Shown one piece after another: positions 50,901 through 59,065 of a stretch of DNA of 64,000 bases. The DNA lies in the NCBI RefSeq assembly GCF_027587205.1, contig NZ_JAPDOD010000002.1:186001-250000 (forward strand). Reading direction: 5' to 3'. A program made the position numbers and the translations under genes. Under the pieces are notes generated by a model. The model searched no databases. It was given only the letters and a program-made list of their open reading frames with translations, and was not told where the DNA came from. The DNA is from Solirubrobacter ginsenosidimutans. GTDB lineage: Bacteria > Actinomycetota > Thermoleophilia > Solirubrobacterales > Solirubrobacteraceae. Positions within the stretch are counted from its first letter, which is position 1, and every line of letters begins with the position of its first letter.

Positions 50901-51871
50901 CCGTCGAAGCTCGTGCCCTCGGGCTGCTCGGCGTCGAGGTTCTTCAGCGCGCCCGCCGGGTCGACGTAGGAGACGCCGACGCGGACGCCGACCTGCTTGT
51001 TCGCGCCGGTCGTGTCGAACTGGACGTAGGCGCCGGAGCCCTTGCCGGGCGTCGGGTTGCCGCCGGCCGTGCTGACGCCGCCCGAGCTGCCGCCGTCGTA
51101 GCTCGTGCCGCCGCTCGCGGTCTTCGCGTCGGCGGTGACCGTCGCGTCCTTCCACGTCCCGTAGTGCGTGAAGTCGGCGTCGAACTTCGCGACGAAGTAG
51201 AGCGTGTAGTAGCTCGTGCGGTCCGGGTTGCCGTCGAGGTTCTTATTGCCGCAGAAGTTCCCGGACGTCACGGAGCCGCTGATCGTGCGGGTGGCGGGGT
51301 CGATCGTCACGTCGGCGTCGCTGGAACCGACGAGGCCGGCGCTCGTGCGCACGAGCATCGTCGACTTGGTGCCGCTCGGGTAGGTGAAGCGGCCCGCGGC
51401 GGTGCGGGTCGTGGCCGACAGCTCGGCCTTGATGCCGCTGTCGAGGCTGACGGAGTAGTTGCCCGCCTTCGCGCTCTGGTTGGCGGTCGTGAAGCGGGAG
51501 CTGTAGGTCGCGTCTTTGACGTCCGCGGCGGGTGACGTGGTGACATCACCGACGTAGGGGAAGAACGGGACGTCGCCCGCGAGACCACCGCAGCCGGCGC
51601 CGGAGACGTGGGCGAGGCCGAACCCGCGGATGCGGTTCACGCCGTCGGAGTACCCGCTGGAGTTGACGTTCGCGGCCTGGTTGCCGTTCGTCTCGTCGGG
51701 GCTGAACTGCACCATCCCGAACGGCGTGTCCGCGCCCGGGAACACGTTGCCGCCGTTGGCGGTGCCGATCAGCGGGTCGACGAGGCTCGCCGGATCGCTC
51801 ACCGCGGCGTTTGCCGCAGGGGCGAGCAGGGCCACCGCCGCGAGCGCGGCGGGCAGCAGCTTCTTCAACAA
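47615..51871 (-). CDS. exported GH92-family alpha-1,2-mannosidase with C-terminal accessory domains
   Basis: 1418 residues with signal peptide (KKLLPAALAAVALLAPAANA). The GH92 core (about 25-770) shows DPLIGTANGGNVFPGADTPF, GFGLAHVSGAGCGG, and DDLGTMSSWYVFAAMGMYPM then GSPTFTKVVVHRQSG, typical of calcium-dependent exo-mannosidases. Then come an Ig-like linker, two tandem copies of a beta-sandwich domain of about 150 residues (each with YTWPDV and GDWT/SDWT), and the 115-residue C-terminal domain shared with the S15 peptidase. It would release mannose from extracellular glycans. Confidence 0.95.
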   Translation of the reverse strand: MLKKLLPAALAAVALLAPAANAAVSDPASLVDPLIGTANGGNVFPGADTPFGMVQFSPDETNGNQAANVNSSGYSDGVNRIRGFGLAHVSGAGCGGLAGDVPFFPYVGDVTTSPAADVKDATYSSRFTTANQSAKAGNYSVSLDSGIKAELSATTRTAAGRFTYPSGTKSTMLVRTSAGLVGSSDADVTIDPATRTISGSVTSGNFCGNKNLDGNPDRTSYYTLYFVAKFDADFTHYGTWKDATVTADAKTASGGTSYDGGSSGGVSTAGGNPTPGKGSGAYVQFDTTGANKQVGVRVGVSYVDPAGALKNLDAEQPEGTSFDGVATKAHDAWNTQLNRIEIDGGTAAQQKIFYTALYHSLLHMNVYSDVDGRYRGMDQKTHTIEPGQGAQYATFSGWDIYRSQVQLVSFLDPSVASDMAQSLYNQSTQDADGRWDRWTHNSGAVSVMSGDPSPAFVDTVLAFGGTKWNAQAGLQSLVKAATVPTPADLSHIGWMNTAKGQRPSLDRFLLDGFYPNPSNAWSGASETLENSTADFAIADLAKRLGDMTTNAQFMTRAQAWQNIFHVTAVPGDGLDSGYVQNRAADGTWPGMDKAGGSDFAEGSPAQYLWNVPFNVDGLFAALGGPAQASKRLDAYFHNGANWAFTGAGGTHPELNNEPSMWAPWLFAWSGEPAKTQQVVRQVQDTLWTTATRGIPGNDDLGTMSSWYVFAAMGMYPMIPGRAEMILGSPTFTKVVVHRQSGQTLTINAPAAAAGKPYVAALKLDGAAYNQPWLAESFISGDHTLDYDLTDTATTWGTNAPLPPSFRGGEQPAIAALDPSNLQLDPGGKAGATLTLQNTTTAPLTVTLNNAPADHISLAADPIVLAPGARATADVTISADASTPKGTKATLDLGLKASTGETLPKVVAKVAVDDPKPLSALFNSVGTVTDTHTAGPAFDSTGHSYSREALAGVGISGGAKVSIGGFDYTWPDVATGSNDNYLTDGTRIALGDTTGAIRIGVLGSAANGPSKTTATVTYSDGSTSQAPVQFGDWTLGGGGSQPSAGNRQVAVTPRRTTSTGTENVKAFLFSAAIALDPGKTPVSLSLPAAGAGFIHVFAITLDKRGPLPLTQLFDQAGIARDAFHAEASLDWTGHAFSKEALAAKGAAPGASINADGLSYTWPDVPTPGFDNLEVAGQRIALGPVEGATKLGFLATAIKGPADTVATIAYTDGSLVSAPLSFSDWTPGNLQANNSLVFETTYRDTTAGTDTTHAAMYSTTLPLAAGKRPAWVRLTSPTAGNSAIHVFAVATDGKPIVSTSADAPVGGSVPATLALTLGAPASFGAFAPGVTKDYSAATTATVTSTAADAALTVSDPGHLANGAFALASPLVVDLAPATWNGPVTGGVVGITFKQHVDANDPLRTGAYSQTLTFTLSTTNP

Positions 51872-52485
51872 AGGGACGTCCTTGATTCAGGGGAGAGAGA
51901 TGCGCGCGTGACGCTAGGCGCGCATCCCCGTCCAGCTGTAACCCCTGCGTGAAACGCCGTCGCGAGGCTCAGAATCGGCTCATCCGCCGAAAGTCAACTG
52001 CGCCGGGTGGGGAGGGGGGAGCGGCGAGCCACCCGTCCCGGGCTGCCGTGAGTCCGCCTCGCGGCTCGGCTCTGTTGCCCTCGAACTGCCGTGCCGGGAT
52101 ACCGATAGTTACGGGCTACGGAGAAGGAAAGCGTGTCCCACGCGCCCGTCTCTCGGTCGCCGTGGTCGACCGTGCGCGTTTGAGGCTCGGAGCGCGGGTT
52201 TCGATCGGGTTCGCACCGTTCGAGTTGGCGCGTAGGTAGGGGTGTATGACGAAACCCCCCACAGAGAGGGCGGTTCGTCACACACCCCCTTCGCGACCGG
52301 TGGTCGTTTGCTCGTCGGGTGGTCGGCGTGCGTGAGAACGCGCTTTCTGTCTCCGTGGCCCGACTGTCGGTATCCCGGCACGGCGCTTCGGAGCGACAGA
52401 GCCGAGGACCGAGCGGGTCCACGGCAGCCCGGGACGGGTGGCTCGCCGCTCCCCCTCCCCCACCCGGCGTAGTTGACTTTCGTCC
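51872..52485. other. 614-bp gene-less stretch holding repeat copy 2 and the GH92 leader
   Basis: Apart from the foldback element, the left 117 bases (51872-51988) are upstream of the GH92 start and must contain its promoter; I see no confident -35/-10 pair. There are no tRNA-like folds and no convincing ORF. Confidence 0.6.
51989..52481. repeat. foldback repeat element, copy 2 (493 bp)
   Basis: Same family as 19085-19454, in opposite orientation. Ends are GAAAGTCAACTGCGCCGG on the left and its near-perfect complement on the right; about 60 terminal bases match with only a few differences, and looser symmetry continues for roughly 130 bases per side. The central hairpin has arms 52239-52256 and 52272-52288 with the loop motif CCCCACAG as in copy 1. 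Its right end is 5 bases after the stop of the symporter gene (minus strand). No gene or family-like frame inside. Confidence 0.85.
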
Positions 52486-54129
52486 CTAGCGTGAGGCAAC
52501 GGCCTCGGGGGCGTGCAGTGCGGCCATCAGCGCGGCGACGTTGTGTGGGCGCTCGCGCAGCGAGAGCGCGATCATCGTGCCGAAGGCGATCGGCACCGAG
52601 ACGGCCGCCGGTTGGGTGAGGATGGCGCCGAGCGCCGTGTCCTCGCCGACGTCGCCGATCAGCCCGGTGGCGATCATGCCGGTGGCGACGAGGGCGCCGG
52701 CGAGCATTCCCGCCGCAGCGGCGCCGGCGGTCAGGCGCGGCCACCAGACGCCGAGCAGCAGCAGCGGGCAGAACGTGCTGGCCGCGAGCGCGAAGGCCCA
52801 GCCGACGAGCACGGAGATGTCGACCTCGCGTGTGGCCAGGGCGAGCAGGCCGGGGATGACCATGCCCGTCGCGGCGGCGATCCGGAACCGCATCCGCCCC
52901 CGCCGCCGTTTGCCCGGCCAGACGTCGTGCGACACGGTCCCGGCGATCGACACCAGCAGGCCGGAGGCGGTCGACATGAACGCCGCGAACGCCCCGGCGG
53001 CGACGATCGCCGCGAGGATGTCGCCCATCGCGCCCGGCCACGCTGCCGCGGGCACCAGCAGCACGACCGAGTCGGTGTCACCCGTCACGTAGAGCTCGGG
53101 CGTGAACGCCCGGCCGAGCAGGCCGTAGACGGCGGGGAAGAGGTAGAAGGCGCCGAGCAGGCCGAGCACGCGGACGGTGGTCCGGCGGGCGGCCGACCCG
53201 TCCGGGTTGGTGTAGAAGCGGACGAGGATGTGCGGCAGGCCCATCGTCCCGAGGAACGTCGCCAGCAGTAGCGAGTAGATCAGCAGCGGCGAGCTGCGCC
53301 CGGAGTCAGAGACCGGCCGCGACCACTCCTCCCCGGTCTGCGCTTCGATGCCGTCCGCGACGGGGATCGCGGTGTCCGGCGGGATGTACAGGTCGCCGGC
53401 GGGCACGGTCCGGGTCTCGCCATTGTCCGGGAACGTCAGCGTGCGCGCGCGGTCGAGCTCCACGGTCATGCCCGCCGGGCCCGTGCGCGGCAGCTCGGAG
53501 CCGAACAGCGCGGCGCTCGCCGGCAGCCCGCCGAGGTGGATCAGCAGCAGGATCGCCGGCAGCGCGATCGCGAAGACCTTGACCCAGTACTGGAACGCCT
53601 GCACGTACGTCACGCCGCGCATGCCGCCGAGCACGACGTTGACCGCGACGATCCCGGCCACCACGGCGACGCCCACCCAGTACGGCGCACCGGTCACCGC
53701 GCGCAGCGTCACGCCCGCGCCCTTGAGCTGCGGCACGAGGTAGCAGCCGCTGATCAGCAGCACGATCGCGGCGGCGAGCAGCCGCATGTGCCGCGCGGGG
53801 AGGCGGGCCTCGGCGAAGTCGGGGATCGTGTAGGAGCCGAAACGCCGCAGCGGGGCGGCCACGAACAGCAGCAGCGTGAGGTAGCCGGCCGTGAACCCGA
53901 CCGGCAGCCACAGCGCGCTCGCCCCGAACTTCAGCATCAGCCCGGCGACGCCGAGAAAGCTCGCCGCGCTCAGGTACTCGCCGCTGATCGCGGCCGCGTT
54001 CCACCACGGCGTGACGGCCCGGGAGGCGACGAAGAGGTCGCTCGTCGTCCGCGCGACGCGGACGCCGTAGGTGCCGATCCCGAGCGCGGCGCCGGTCACG
54101 CCGACGATCGCGAGGATCGCCAGCGTCAC
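52486..54129 (-). CDS. sodium:solute symporter (SSS family), second acetate-type permease
   Basis: 547 residues from GTG 54129, about 13 helices. Landmarks VASRAVTPWWNAAAISGEYL, SAASFLGVAGLMLKFG, GTMGLPHILVRFYTNPDG and STASGLLVSIAGTVSHDVWP match SSS transporters of the ActP/MctC group. An extracytoplasmic loop of about 60 residues (ELPRTGPAGMTVELDRARTL) is present. Last gene of a unit with a LytS/LytTR two-component system and a small membrane protein, a layout known for pyruvate- or acetate-responsive systems. The 3' end abuts repeat copy 2. Confidence 0.92.
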   Translation of the reverse strand: MTLAILAIVGVTGAALGIGTYGVRVARTTSDLFVASRAVTPWWNAAAISGEYLSAASFLGVAGLMLKFGASALWLPVGFTAGYLTLLLFVAAPLRRFGSYTIPDFAEARLPARHMRLLAAAIVLLISGCYLVPQLKGAGVTLRAVTGAPYWVGVAVVAGIVAVNVVLGGMRGVTYVQAFQYWVKVFAIALPAILLLIHLGGLPASAALFGSELPRTGPAGMTVELDRARTLTFPDNGETRTVPAGDLYIPPDTAIPVADGIEAQTGEEWSRPVSDSGRSSPLLIYSLLLATFLGTMGLPHILVRFYTNPDGSAARRTTVRVLGLLGAFYLFPAVYGLLGRAFTPELYVTGDTDSVVLLVPAAAWPGAMGDILAAIVAAGAFAAFMSTASGLLVSIAGTVSHDVWPGKRRRGRMRFRIAAATGMVIPGLLALATREVDISVLVGWAFALAASTFCPLLLLGVWWPRLTAGAAAAGMLAGALVATGMIATGLIGDVGEDTALGAILTQPAAVSVPIAFGTMIALSLRERPHNVAALMAALHAPEAVASR

Positions 54130-54131
54130 CT

Positions 54132-54218
54132 GTGGCCGCGGCCGGTACCGCGGTGGATCGCTGGCCAGATCACCGGGCGGGGCCCGCCAGAATCCGCTGT
54201 GGTGCCGGCCGCGGTCAC
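54132..54218 (-). promoter_or_regulatory. long inverted repeat between small membrane gene and symporter
   Basis: Positions 54132-54149 and 54201-54218 are inverted copies matching at 16 of 18 positions, the two differences being wobble-compatible in RNA. The structure spans the 85-base gap between the small membrane gene (stop in the right arm) and the symporter start, so it may act as an attenuator or a processing site. Confidence 0.5.
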
Positions 54219-54526
54219 TCGTCTTCCACCAGCTCGCGGAACGCTTCGTCGAGCCCGTCGGCGCGCCGCTGCTCGAGCAGGCCGATCGCGAAGAAGAGCG
54301 GGAACGGCGGGACGACGACGAGCCAGATCGGCAGCGGAACGCCGAGCAGGTGGGCGTCCTGGAGGCCCGGGAGGAGGTAGAGGATCAGCGGCAGCGCGCC
54401 GATCGCTCCCCCGAACGCGACGAGCGAGAGCAGCGCGAGCCGCAGCTGCTCGCGCCGCAGCCGCCGCAGGTAGACCGCGGCGTGGGCGGTCGCCTCGGTC
54501 AGGTCGGAGGACGGAAGGCGGCTCAT
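54215..54526 (-). CDS. small two-helix membrane protein, symporter partner
   Basis: 103 residues from ATG 54526, ATGA overlap with the response regulator stop. Two helices (LRLALLSLVAFGGAIGALPL and GVPLPIWLVVVPPFPLFFAI) and an acidic C-terminus (DGLDEAFRELVEDE). In place and shape it corresponds to the DUF485-like partner at 43890 though the sequence differs; probably a regulatory subunit of the SSS permease. Confidence 0.8.
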   Translation of the reverse strand: MSRLPSSDLTEATAHAAVYLRRLRREQLRLALLSLVAFGGAIGALPLILYLLPGLQDAHLLGVPLPIWLVVVPPFPLFFAIGLLEQRRADGLDEAFRELVEDE

Positions 54527-55224
54527 GTGCGCAGGCGCCGGCGCAATTCCGCGACCTCGCGGCGCGCGATCGGCAGCTCGGCGCCGTCGGCGAGGAACAG
54601 CAGCGCGGTGCCGTTGAGCTGCGGGCGCACCTCGACGGCGCGGCGCAGGTTCACGAGGAAACGCCGGTGGACGCGGTGGAAGCCGTGTGGCTCCCAGCGC
54701 CGTTCGATCTCGCCGAGCGTTCCGCGGACCAGGAAGCGGCCGTCGGGCGTGACCACCCGCACGTAGTCGCCGTGGGATTGCAGGTAGAGGACGTCGTCGC
54801 GGCGGACGAGGCGCGTGCCGCCGCCGGAGACGTCGACCGCGAGCGTGTCCGCCTCCTCCTGCGGCGGGGAGACGATCCGCGCGAGCGCCTCGGCCACCCG
54901 CGCCCGCGACACCGGCTTGAGCAAGTAGTCCAGCGCGCGCAGCTCGAACGCCTCGACCGCCGCCGACTCGTACGCCGAGACGAAGATCAGCGCCGGCGGG
55001 CTGGCGAACCGCCGCAGCACCCGCGCCAGCTCGACCCCGTCCAGCCCCGGCATCCGCACGTCGAGGAAGACCGCGTCGTAGGCCTCGCCGGTCAGCGCGT
55101 GCAACGCCTCCTCGCCCGACGCCGCCGTGTCGACCGTGTCGACCGCCGGCTGCGCCCGCAGCACGCGCGCGAGATCGTCGAGCGCAGGCCGCTCGTCGTC
55201 GACGGCGAGTACGCGGAGCGTCAC
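54523..55224 (-). CDS. LytTR-family response regulator
   Basis: 233 residues from GTG 55224 (GTGA overlap with the kinase stop). Receiver with Asp55 in AVFLDVRMPGLDGVELARVL, Lys in YLLKPVSRARV; then LytTR DNA-binding domain (RRDDVLYLQSHGDYVRVVTP, HRVHRRFLVNLRRAVEVRPQ). LytTR regulators bind pairs of direct repeats. Operon with LytS-type kinase and a symporter resembles BtsSR/YpdAB pyruvate systems. Confidence 0.95.
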   Translation of the reverse strand: MTLRVLAVDDERPALDDLARVLRAQPAVDTVDTAASGEEALHALTGEAYDAVFLDVRMPGLDGVELARVLRRFASPPALIFVSAYESAAVEAFELRALDYLLKPVSRARVAEALARIVSPPQEEADTLAVDVSGGGTRLVRRDDVLYLQSHGDYVRVVTPDGRFLVRGTLGEIERRWEPHGFHRVHRRFLVNLRRAVEVRPQLNGTALLFLADGAELPIARREVAELRRRLRT

Positions 55225-56372
55225 GCGGCGCGCACCCCCGCGCGGAACTTCGGGACGAGCATGCGGACGGTTGTGCCCGCTCCGGGGGTGGACTCGACCT
55301 CCAATCCGTACTCGGGGCCGAAGGTCGATTGGAGGCGGGCGTGGACGTTGGCGAGGCCGATGCCCGCCCCGCGACCCGCCAGCGCCGCCGCGGCCTCGTC
55401 CGCGCTCATGCCCGCGCCGCCGTCCCTGACGGTGAGCTCGACGTCGGCGTCGAGGTCGGCGCCGAGGATCTCGATCCGGCACGGGCCGAGCGCGGACTCG
55501 ACGCCGTGGCGCACCGCGTTCTCGACCAGCGGTTGCATCGAGAGCACGGGCACGACCGCGGTCAGCACCTCGGGCGCGACGCTCACCCGCACGTCCAGCC
55601 GGTCCCCGAAGCGCGCCTGCTCGAGCCGCAGGTACTTCTCGACGTAGTGCAGCTCGTCCGCCAGCGTCACGTAGGAGCGGTTGCCGCGAAACGCGTAGCG
55701 GGTGAACTCGGCGAATTCCGTCAGCAGCTCGCGGGCCTCTTCGGGGCGGGTGTGGATCGAGTTCGCCACCGCGGCCAGCGCGTTGTAGATGAAGTGCGGG
55801 GAGATCTGCGCGCGCAGGGCTCGCAGCTCCGCCTGGGCGAGCCGTTCCTCCTGCGCGGCGAGGAACGACAGCTCGACCTGGGCGCTCACCAGCGACGCGA
55901 CCTCGCTGACCACCCGCGTGTCCTCCGGCCGCAGCCGCCGCTCTGGCCCGTAGAACGCCGACAGCCGCCCGATCCGCGTCTCCTGCACGATCAGCGGCGC
56001 CACCACGGTGTGCCCGTAAGGCGGCGGGCCGTTGACCACCGCGACCCGCTCGGATTCCGGGAGCCAGTCGCCGGCGGCGGGAAGTCCGTCGGTCGCGAGC
56101 ACCTCGCCCCCGGCGTCGATCATCACGCCCTCGGCCTGCGTGAGCGCGTGCAGATGCCCGATCGCCTTGCCCGCCGACTCGCGCGTGAGCCCCCGGCGCA
56201 GGTGCGGCAGCGTCGCGGCCGCGGCGTGCAGCGCGGCCCGCACGCCCTCCTCCCCCGGCGCGAGCACCCGCCGCGGTGCCGCCAGCCGGCTCACCGCCAG
56301 CGCCGACGCGGTGAGGACGACGCCCAGCAGGACACCCAACAGCACGTCCACGGAGCGAGGATACGGGCGCAT
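55221..56372 (-). CDS. LytS-type sensor histidine kinase
   Basis: 383 residues from ATG 56372; an upstream ATG at 56426 is possible. One membrane helix (DVLLGVLLGVVLTASALAVS), a GAF-like sensor (about 40-170), then the His_kinase domain with His193 in LRAQISPHFIYNAL, N-box QPLVENAVRHGVE and GGAGIGLANVHARLQ. A single helix and cytoplasmic GAF differ from the multi-helix LytS/BtsS sensors, so it probably senses a cytoplasmic ligand. Divergent from the GGDEF-EAL gene, 60 bases between starts. Confidence 0.93.
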   Translation of the reverse strand: MRPYPRSVDVLLGVLLGVVLTASALAVSRLAAPRRVLAPGEEGVRAALHAAAATLPHLRRGLTRESAGKAIGHLHALTQAEGVMIDAGGEVLATDGLPAAGDWLPESERVAVVNGPPPYGHTVVAPLIVQETRIGRLSAFYGPERRLRPEDTRVVSEVASLVSAQVELSFLAAQEERLAQAELRALRAQISPHFIYNALAAVANSIHTRPEEARELLTEFAEFTRYAFRGNRSYVTLADELHYVEKYLRLEQARFGDRLDVRVSVAPEVLTAVVPVLSMQPLVENAVRHGVESALGPCRIEILGADLDADVELTVRDGGAGMSADEAAAALAGRGAGIGLANVHARLQSTFGPEYGLEVESTPGAGTTVRMLVPKFRAGVRAA

Positions 56373-56432
56373 CCGCGACGATGCCGCCGGTTCGCCGCTC
56401 AGCAAATCGCCACCGAAGCCGATCACGGAGGT

Positions 56433-58382
56433 ATGCGGCTTCCGTTCAGATCAGCTCCGGTGCGGCCCGGCTTCGCCGCGCGCCTGGTCTTCGCGGTGCT
56501 GGCGTCGTTTGCCCTCGCGGGCGCCGGTGGCTACGGATTGATCAGCCGTCAGATCGAGCAGCGGGTCATCTCAGGGCACGTGAAGGACCAGCGGGCGGAT
56601 GCGCGCAGCTTCGCCGCCATCGGCCGGCGGGAAGAGCGCCACGAGGCGACCATCGCCGAGATCGACGAGGTGCTGCACGCCATTCACCGCCGTCCTGGAA
56701 CGCTCGAGACGCTGCTGATCGACGAGCACGGGGTGGTGCGGGCCGCCGGTGGCGATGCCAGAGCCGTCGGTGAGATCGACCGCGACTCACGCATCGACGG
56801 GGCGTTGAGCCACGGGCAGGAATACGCGGGTCGCGAGGCCGACGAGACCGCCGACACCCGCGATCTCGAGTTCGTGATGCCGCTCGTCATCCGCGGGAAG
56901 CGCTACGCGTACGAGATGACGCTCGACCACGCGAGCCTCGACGGCGAGCTCCGTGGAGCGCGCCACGGGCTGCTCTACGCCGGGCTCTTGATGTTCCTCC
57001 TCGGCGGCGGCGCCTTCTACGTCGCCGGGGGACGTTCGCTGCTCAGCAGCCATCGTCTGGCGCTGCACCGCGCGACCCGGGACGGCCTCACCGACCTGCC
57101 CAATCAGCGCGCCTTCCATCAGGACCTGCCGGCGGCGGTCAAGACTGCGGCGCGCCACGGCGATCCGCTCGTCCTAGTGCTGCTCGATGCCGACGACTTC
57201 AAGTTCCTCAACGACCGTCACGGCCACCCCTACGGCGACGAGGTCCTGCGGCGGATCGCCGACGTGCTCCGCGAGGGACGGGCGGGCGAGACGTGCTACC
57301 GCATCGGCGGCGACGAGTTCGCCCTGCTGTTGCCCCGGACCGACGCGGTGGCCGCGCGCTCGCGCTCGCGGCGGCTCATGCGCGCGCTCGCCGCGGCCAA
57401 CGTGCAGATGAGCGTGGGCGTGGCCGAGCTGTCCCCCGGCCGCGGCGCCGACCTCCTCCGCCGCGAGGCCGACGCGGCGCTCTACGAGGCCAAGCGCCGG
57501 GGCGGCAATGGCGTCGTCCATGTCGAGGATGTGCGGTCGGAGGTCGTCATCACAACGAGCCAGAAGCTCGAGGCCATCCATCGCCTGCTCGAGGAGCAGC
57601 GCCTCGACGTGGCCTACCAGCCGATCTGGAACCTCCAGGGGCACGAGCTCCTCGGTCTCGAGGCGCTCGCCCGCCCGCACGCCGACTACGGCTTCGAAGG
57701 CCCGGCGGAGGCGTTCGACCTGGCCGAGCAGGTCGGCCGCGTCCCGCAACTCGACAAGCTCTGCGTCGCACGGGCGGTCGAGATCGCTCCGCGCTTGCCC
57801 GAGGGCGCGCTGTTGTTCGTGAACCTCTCCCCGCTCACCTTGGACGTGGGCGGCGAGGACGAGGACTGGCTGTTGCATGCCATCGAGGCCGTCGGGCTCG
57901 CGCCGTCGCGCGTGGTGATCGAGGTCACCGAGCGTTTCGGAGGGCGGACCGCGGGCGTCGTCAAGTGCCTGCAGCGGCTGCGCGAGCAGGGGTTCAAGCT
58001 CGCACTCGACGACGTCGGCACGGGCAACTCCGGGCTGGAGATGCTGCGGCTCGTCGACGCGGAGTTCGTCAAGCTCGACCGCAGCATCGTCAGCGCCGCT
58101 CCCGACGACGCCAATGCCCGCGCCGTGCTGCTGGCGATGGCCACGTTCGCCAGCCACACGGGCGCGTTCGTGATCGCCGAGGGGATCGAGGACGAGGATG
58201 TGCTCGAGTTCATCCGCGACATCCACCAGGGCGCGTTCAGCCGCGAGGCGATCATCGGCGGCGGGCAGGGCTATGGTCTCGGCCGTCCGTCGACCGAGCT
58301 CGACGTCGCCTCCGCGCCGGCCGAGCTCCTGGGCGCTCCGGCGGAGGCGCGCACGCGGGAGTTCCTCGCGCGCGTCCCGTAA
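56433..58382 (+). CDS. diguanylate cyclase / phosphodiesterase (GGDEF-EAL)
   Basis: 649 residues. Two membrane helices (LVFAVLASFALAGAGGYGLI; LYAGLLMFLLGGGAFYVAG) enclose an extracytoplasmic sensor of about 120 residues. GGDEF motif at 292-296 is intact (RIGGDEFALLL), and EAL starts at 410 (LGLEALARPH), followed by the EAL-domain Glu/Asp residues in ALDDVGTGNSGLEML and VKLDRSIVS. Both activities could work on c-di-GMP. No allosteric RxxD was confirmed. Confidence 0.95.
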   Translation: MRLPFRSAPVRPGFAARLVFAVLASFALAGAGGYGLISRQIEQRVISGHVKDQRADARSFAAIGRREERHEATIAEIDEVLHAIHRRPGTLETLLIDEHGVVRAAGGDARAVGEIDRDSRIDGALSHGQEYAGREADETADTRDLEFVMPLVIRGKRYAYEMTLDHASLDGELRGARHGLLYAGLLMFLLGGGAFYVAGGRSLLSSHRLALHRATRDGLTDLPNQRAFHQDLPAAVKTAARHGDPLVLVLLDADDFKFLNDRHGHPYGDEVLRRIADVLREGRAGETCYRIGGDEFALLLPRTDAVAARSRSRRLMRALAAANVQMSVGVAELSPGRGADLLRREADAALYEAKRRGGNGVVHVEDVRSEVVITTSQKLEAIHRLLEEQRLDVAYQPIWNLQGHELLGLEALARPHADYGFEGPAEAFDLAEQVGRVPQLDKLCVARAVEIAPRLPEGALLFVNLSPLTLDVGGEDEDWLLHAIEAVGLAPSRVVIEVTERFGGRTAGVVKCLQRLREQGFKLALDDVGTGNSGLEMLRLVDAEFVKLDRSIVSAAPDDANARAVLLAMATFASHTGAFVIAEGIEDEDVLEFIRDIHQGAFSREAIIGGGQGYGLGRPSTELDVASAPAELLGAPAEARTREFLARVP

Positions 58383-58437
58383 CTCCGGGGTGGTATCCCG
58401 ATTGTTCGCCGCCGCCGGAGCTGGAAGGGTTTGCGGG

Positions 58438-58947
58438 ATGCGCGCTCGCATTCTCCTGACTCTGGCGGCCTCCTTCGGGGCCTTCACCTTCCTCGCTCCC
58501 ACCACCCACGCGCGGGCCCAGGCCTGCTCCGCGGACACCGTCCAGCAGGCGCTGGTCTCGATGGGCAAGCTCACGCAGGAGGACATCGACGGCGGCGTGG
58601 TCGTCGACCTCGTGCGCTGCGGCGACATCACCGCCGACGGCGTGTCCGACGCGCTGTTCACGCTCGCCAGCGGCGGGACCGCCGGCGACACGCGCTTCGG
58701 CGTGCTCAAGGGCAACGCGGACGGCACGCTCGGCGCGCGGATCCTGTTCAAGCAGGGCTACAAGGTCGGCATCGCGCGCCACAGCAGCCGCGCGTTCGAC
58801 GTGATGCAGCCCTACTACGCCGCCGACGATCCCAACTGCTGCCCGAGCTCGTTCCGCCAGACCCGGTACACGTTCAGCGGCGGCAAGTTCAAGGCCGGCA
58901 AGGCGAAGAAGCTCAAGAAAGCTCCCGCGCGCTTCTACAAGCCATAG
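58438..58947 (+). CDS. secreted Cys-containing protein (LppP/LprE-like)
   Basis: 169 residues with signal peptide (MRARILLTLAASFGAFTFLA up to ARAQ). Conserved-looking pattern: ACSADTVQQALVSMG, VRCGDITADGVSDALF, DDPNCCPSSFRQTRYTF and a basic Lys-rich tail (KAGKAKKLKKAP). The Cys-Cys-Pro and TRYTF segments recall the LppP/LprE lipoprotein family of actinobacteria, but there is no lipobox Cys. Function unknown. Confidence 0.75.
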   Translation: MRARILLTLAASFGAFTFLAPTTHARAQACSADTVQQALVSMGKLTQEDIDGGVVVDLVRCGDITADGVSDALFTLASGGTAGDTRFGVLKGNADGTLGARILFKQGYKVGIARHSSRAFDVMQPYYAADDPNCCPSSFRQTRYTFSGGKFKAGKAKKLKKAPARFYKP

Positions 58948-59065
58948 TGTCGGCATAGCCACCGCCGACTCCGCCACCACTTCGAGCAGCTCGGGCCGGA
59001 CCGCGTGGGCGCGCAACCTCGCCGCGCCCATCCGCAGCTACCTGCACGACGAGACCGGCGGGGCG

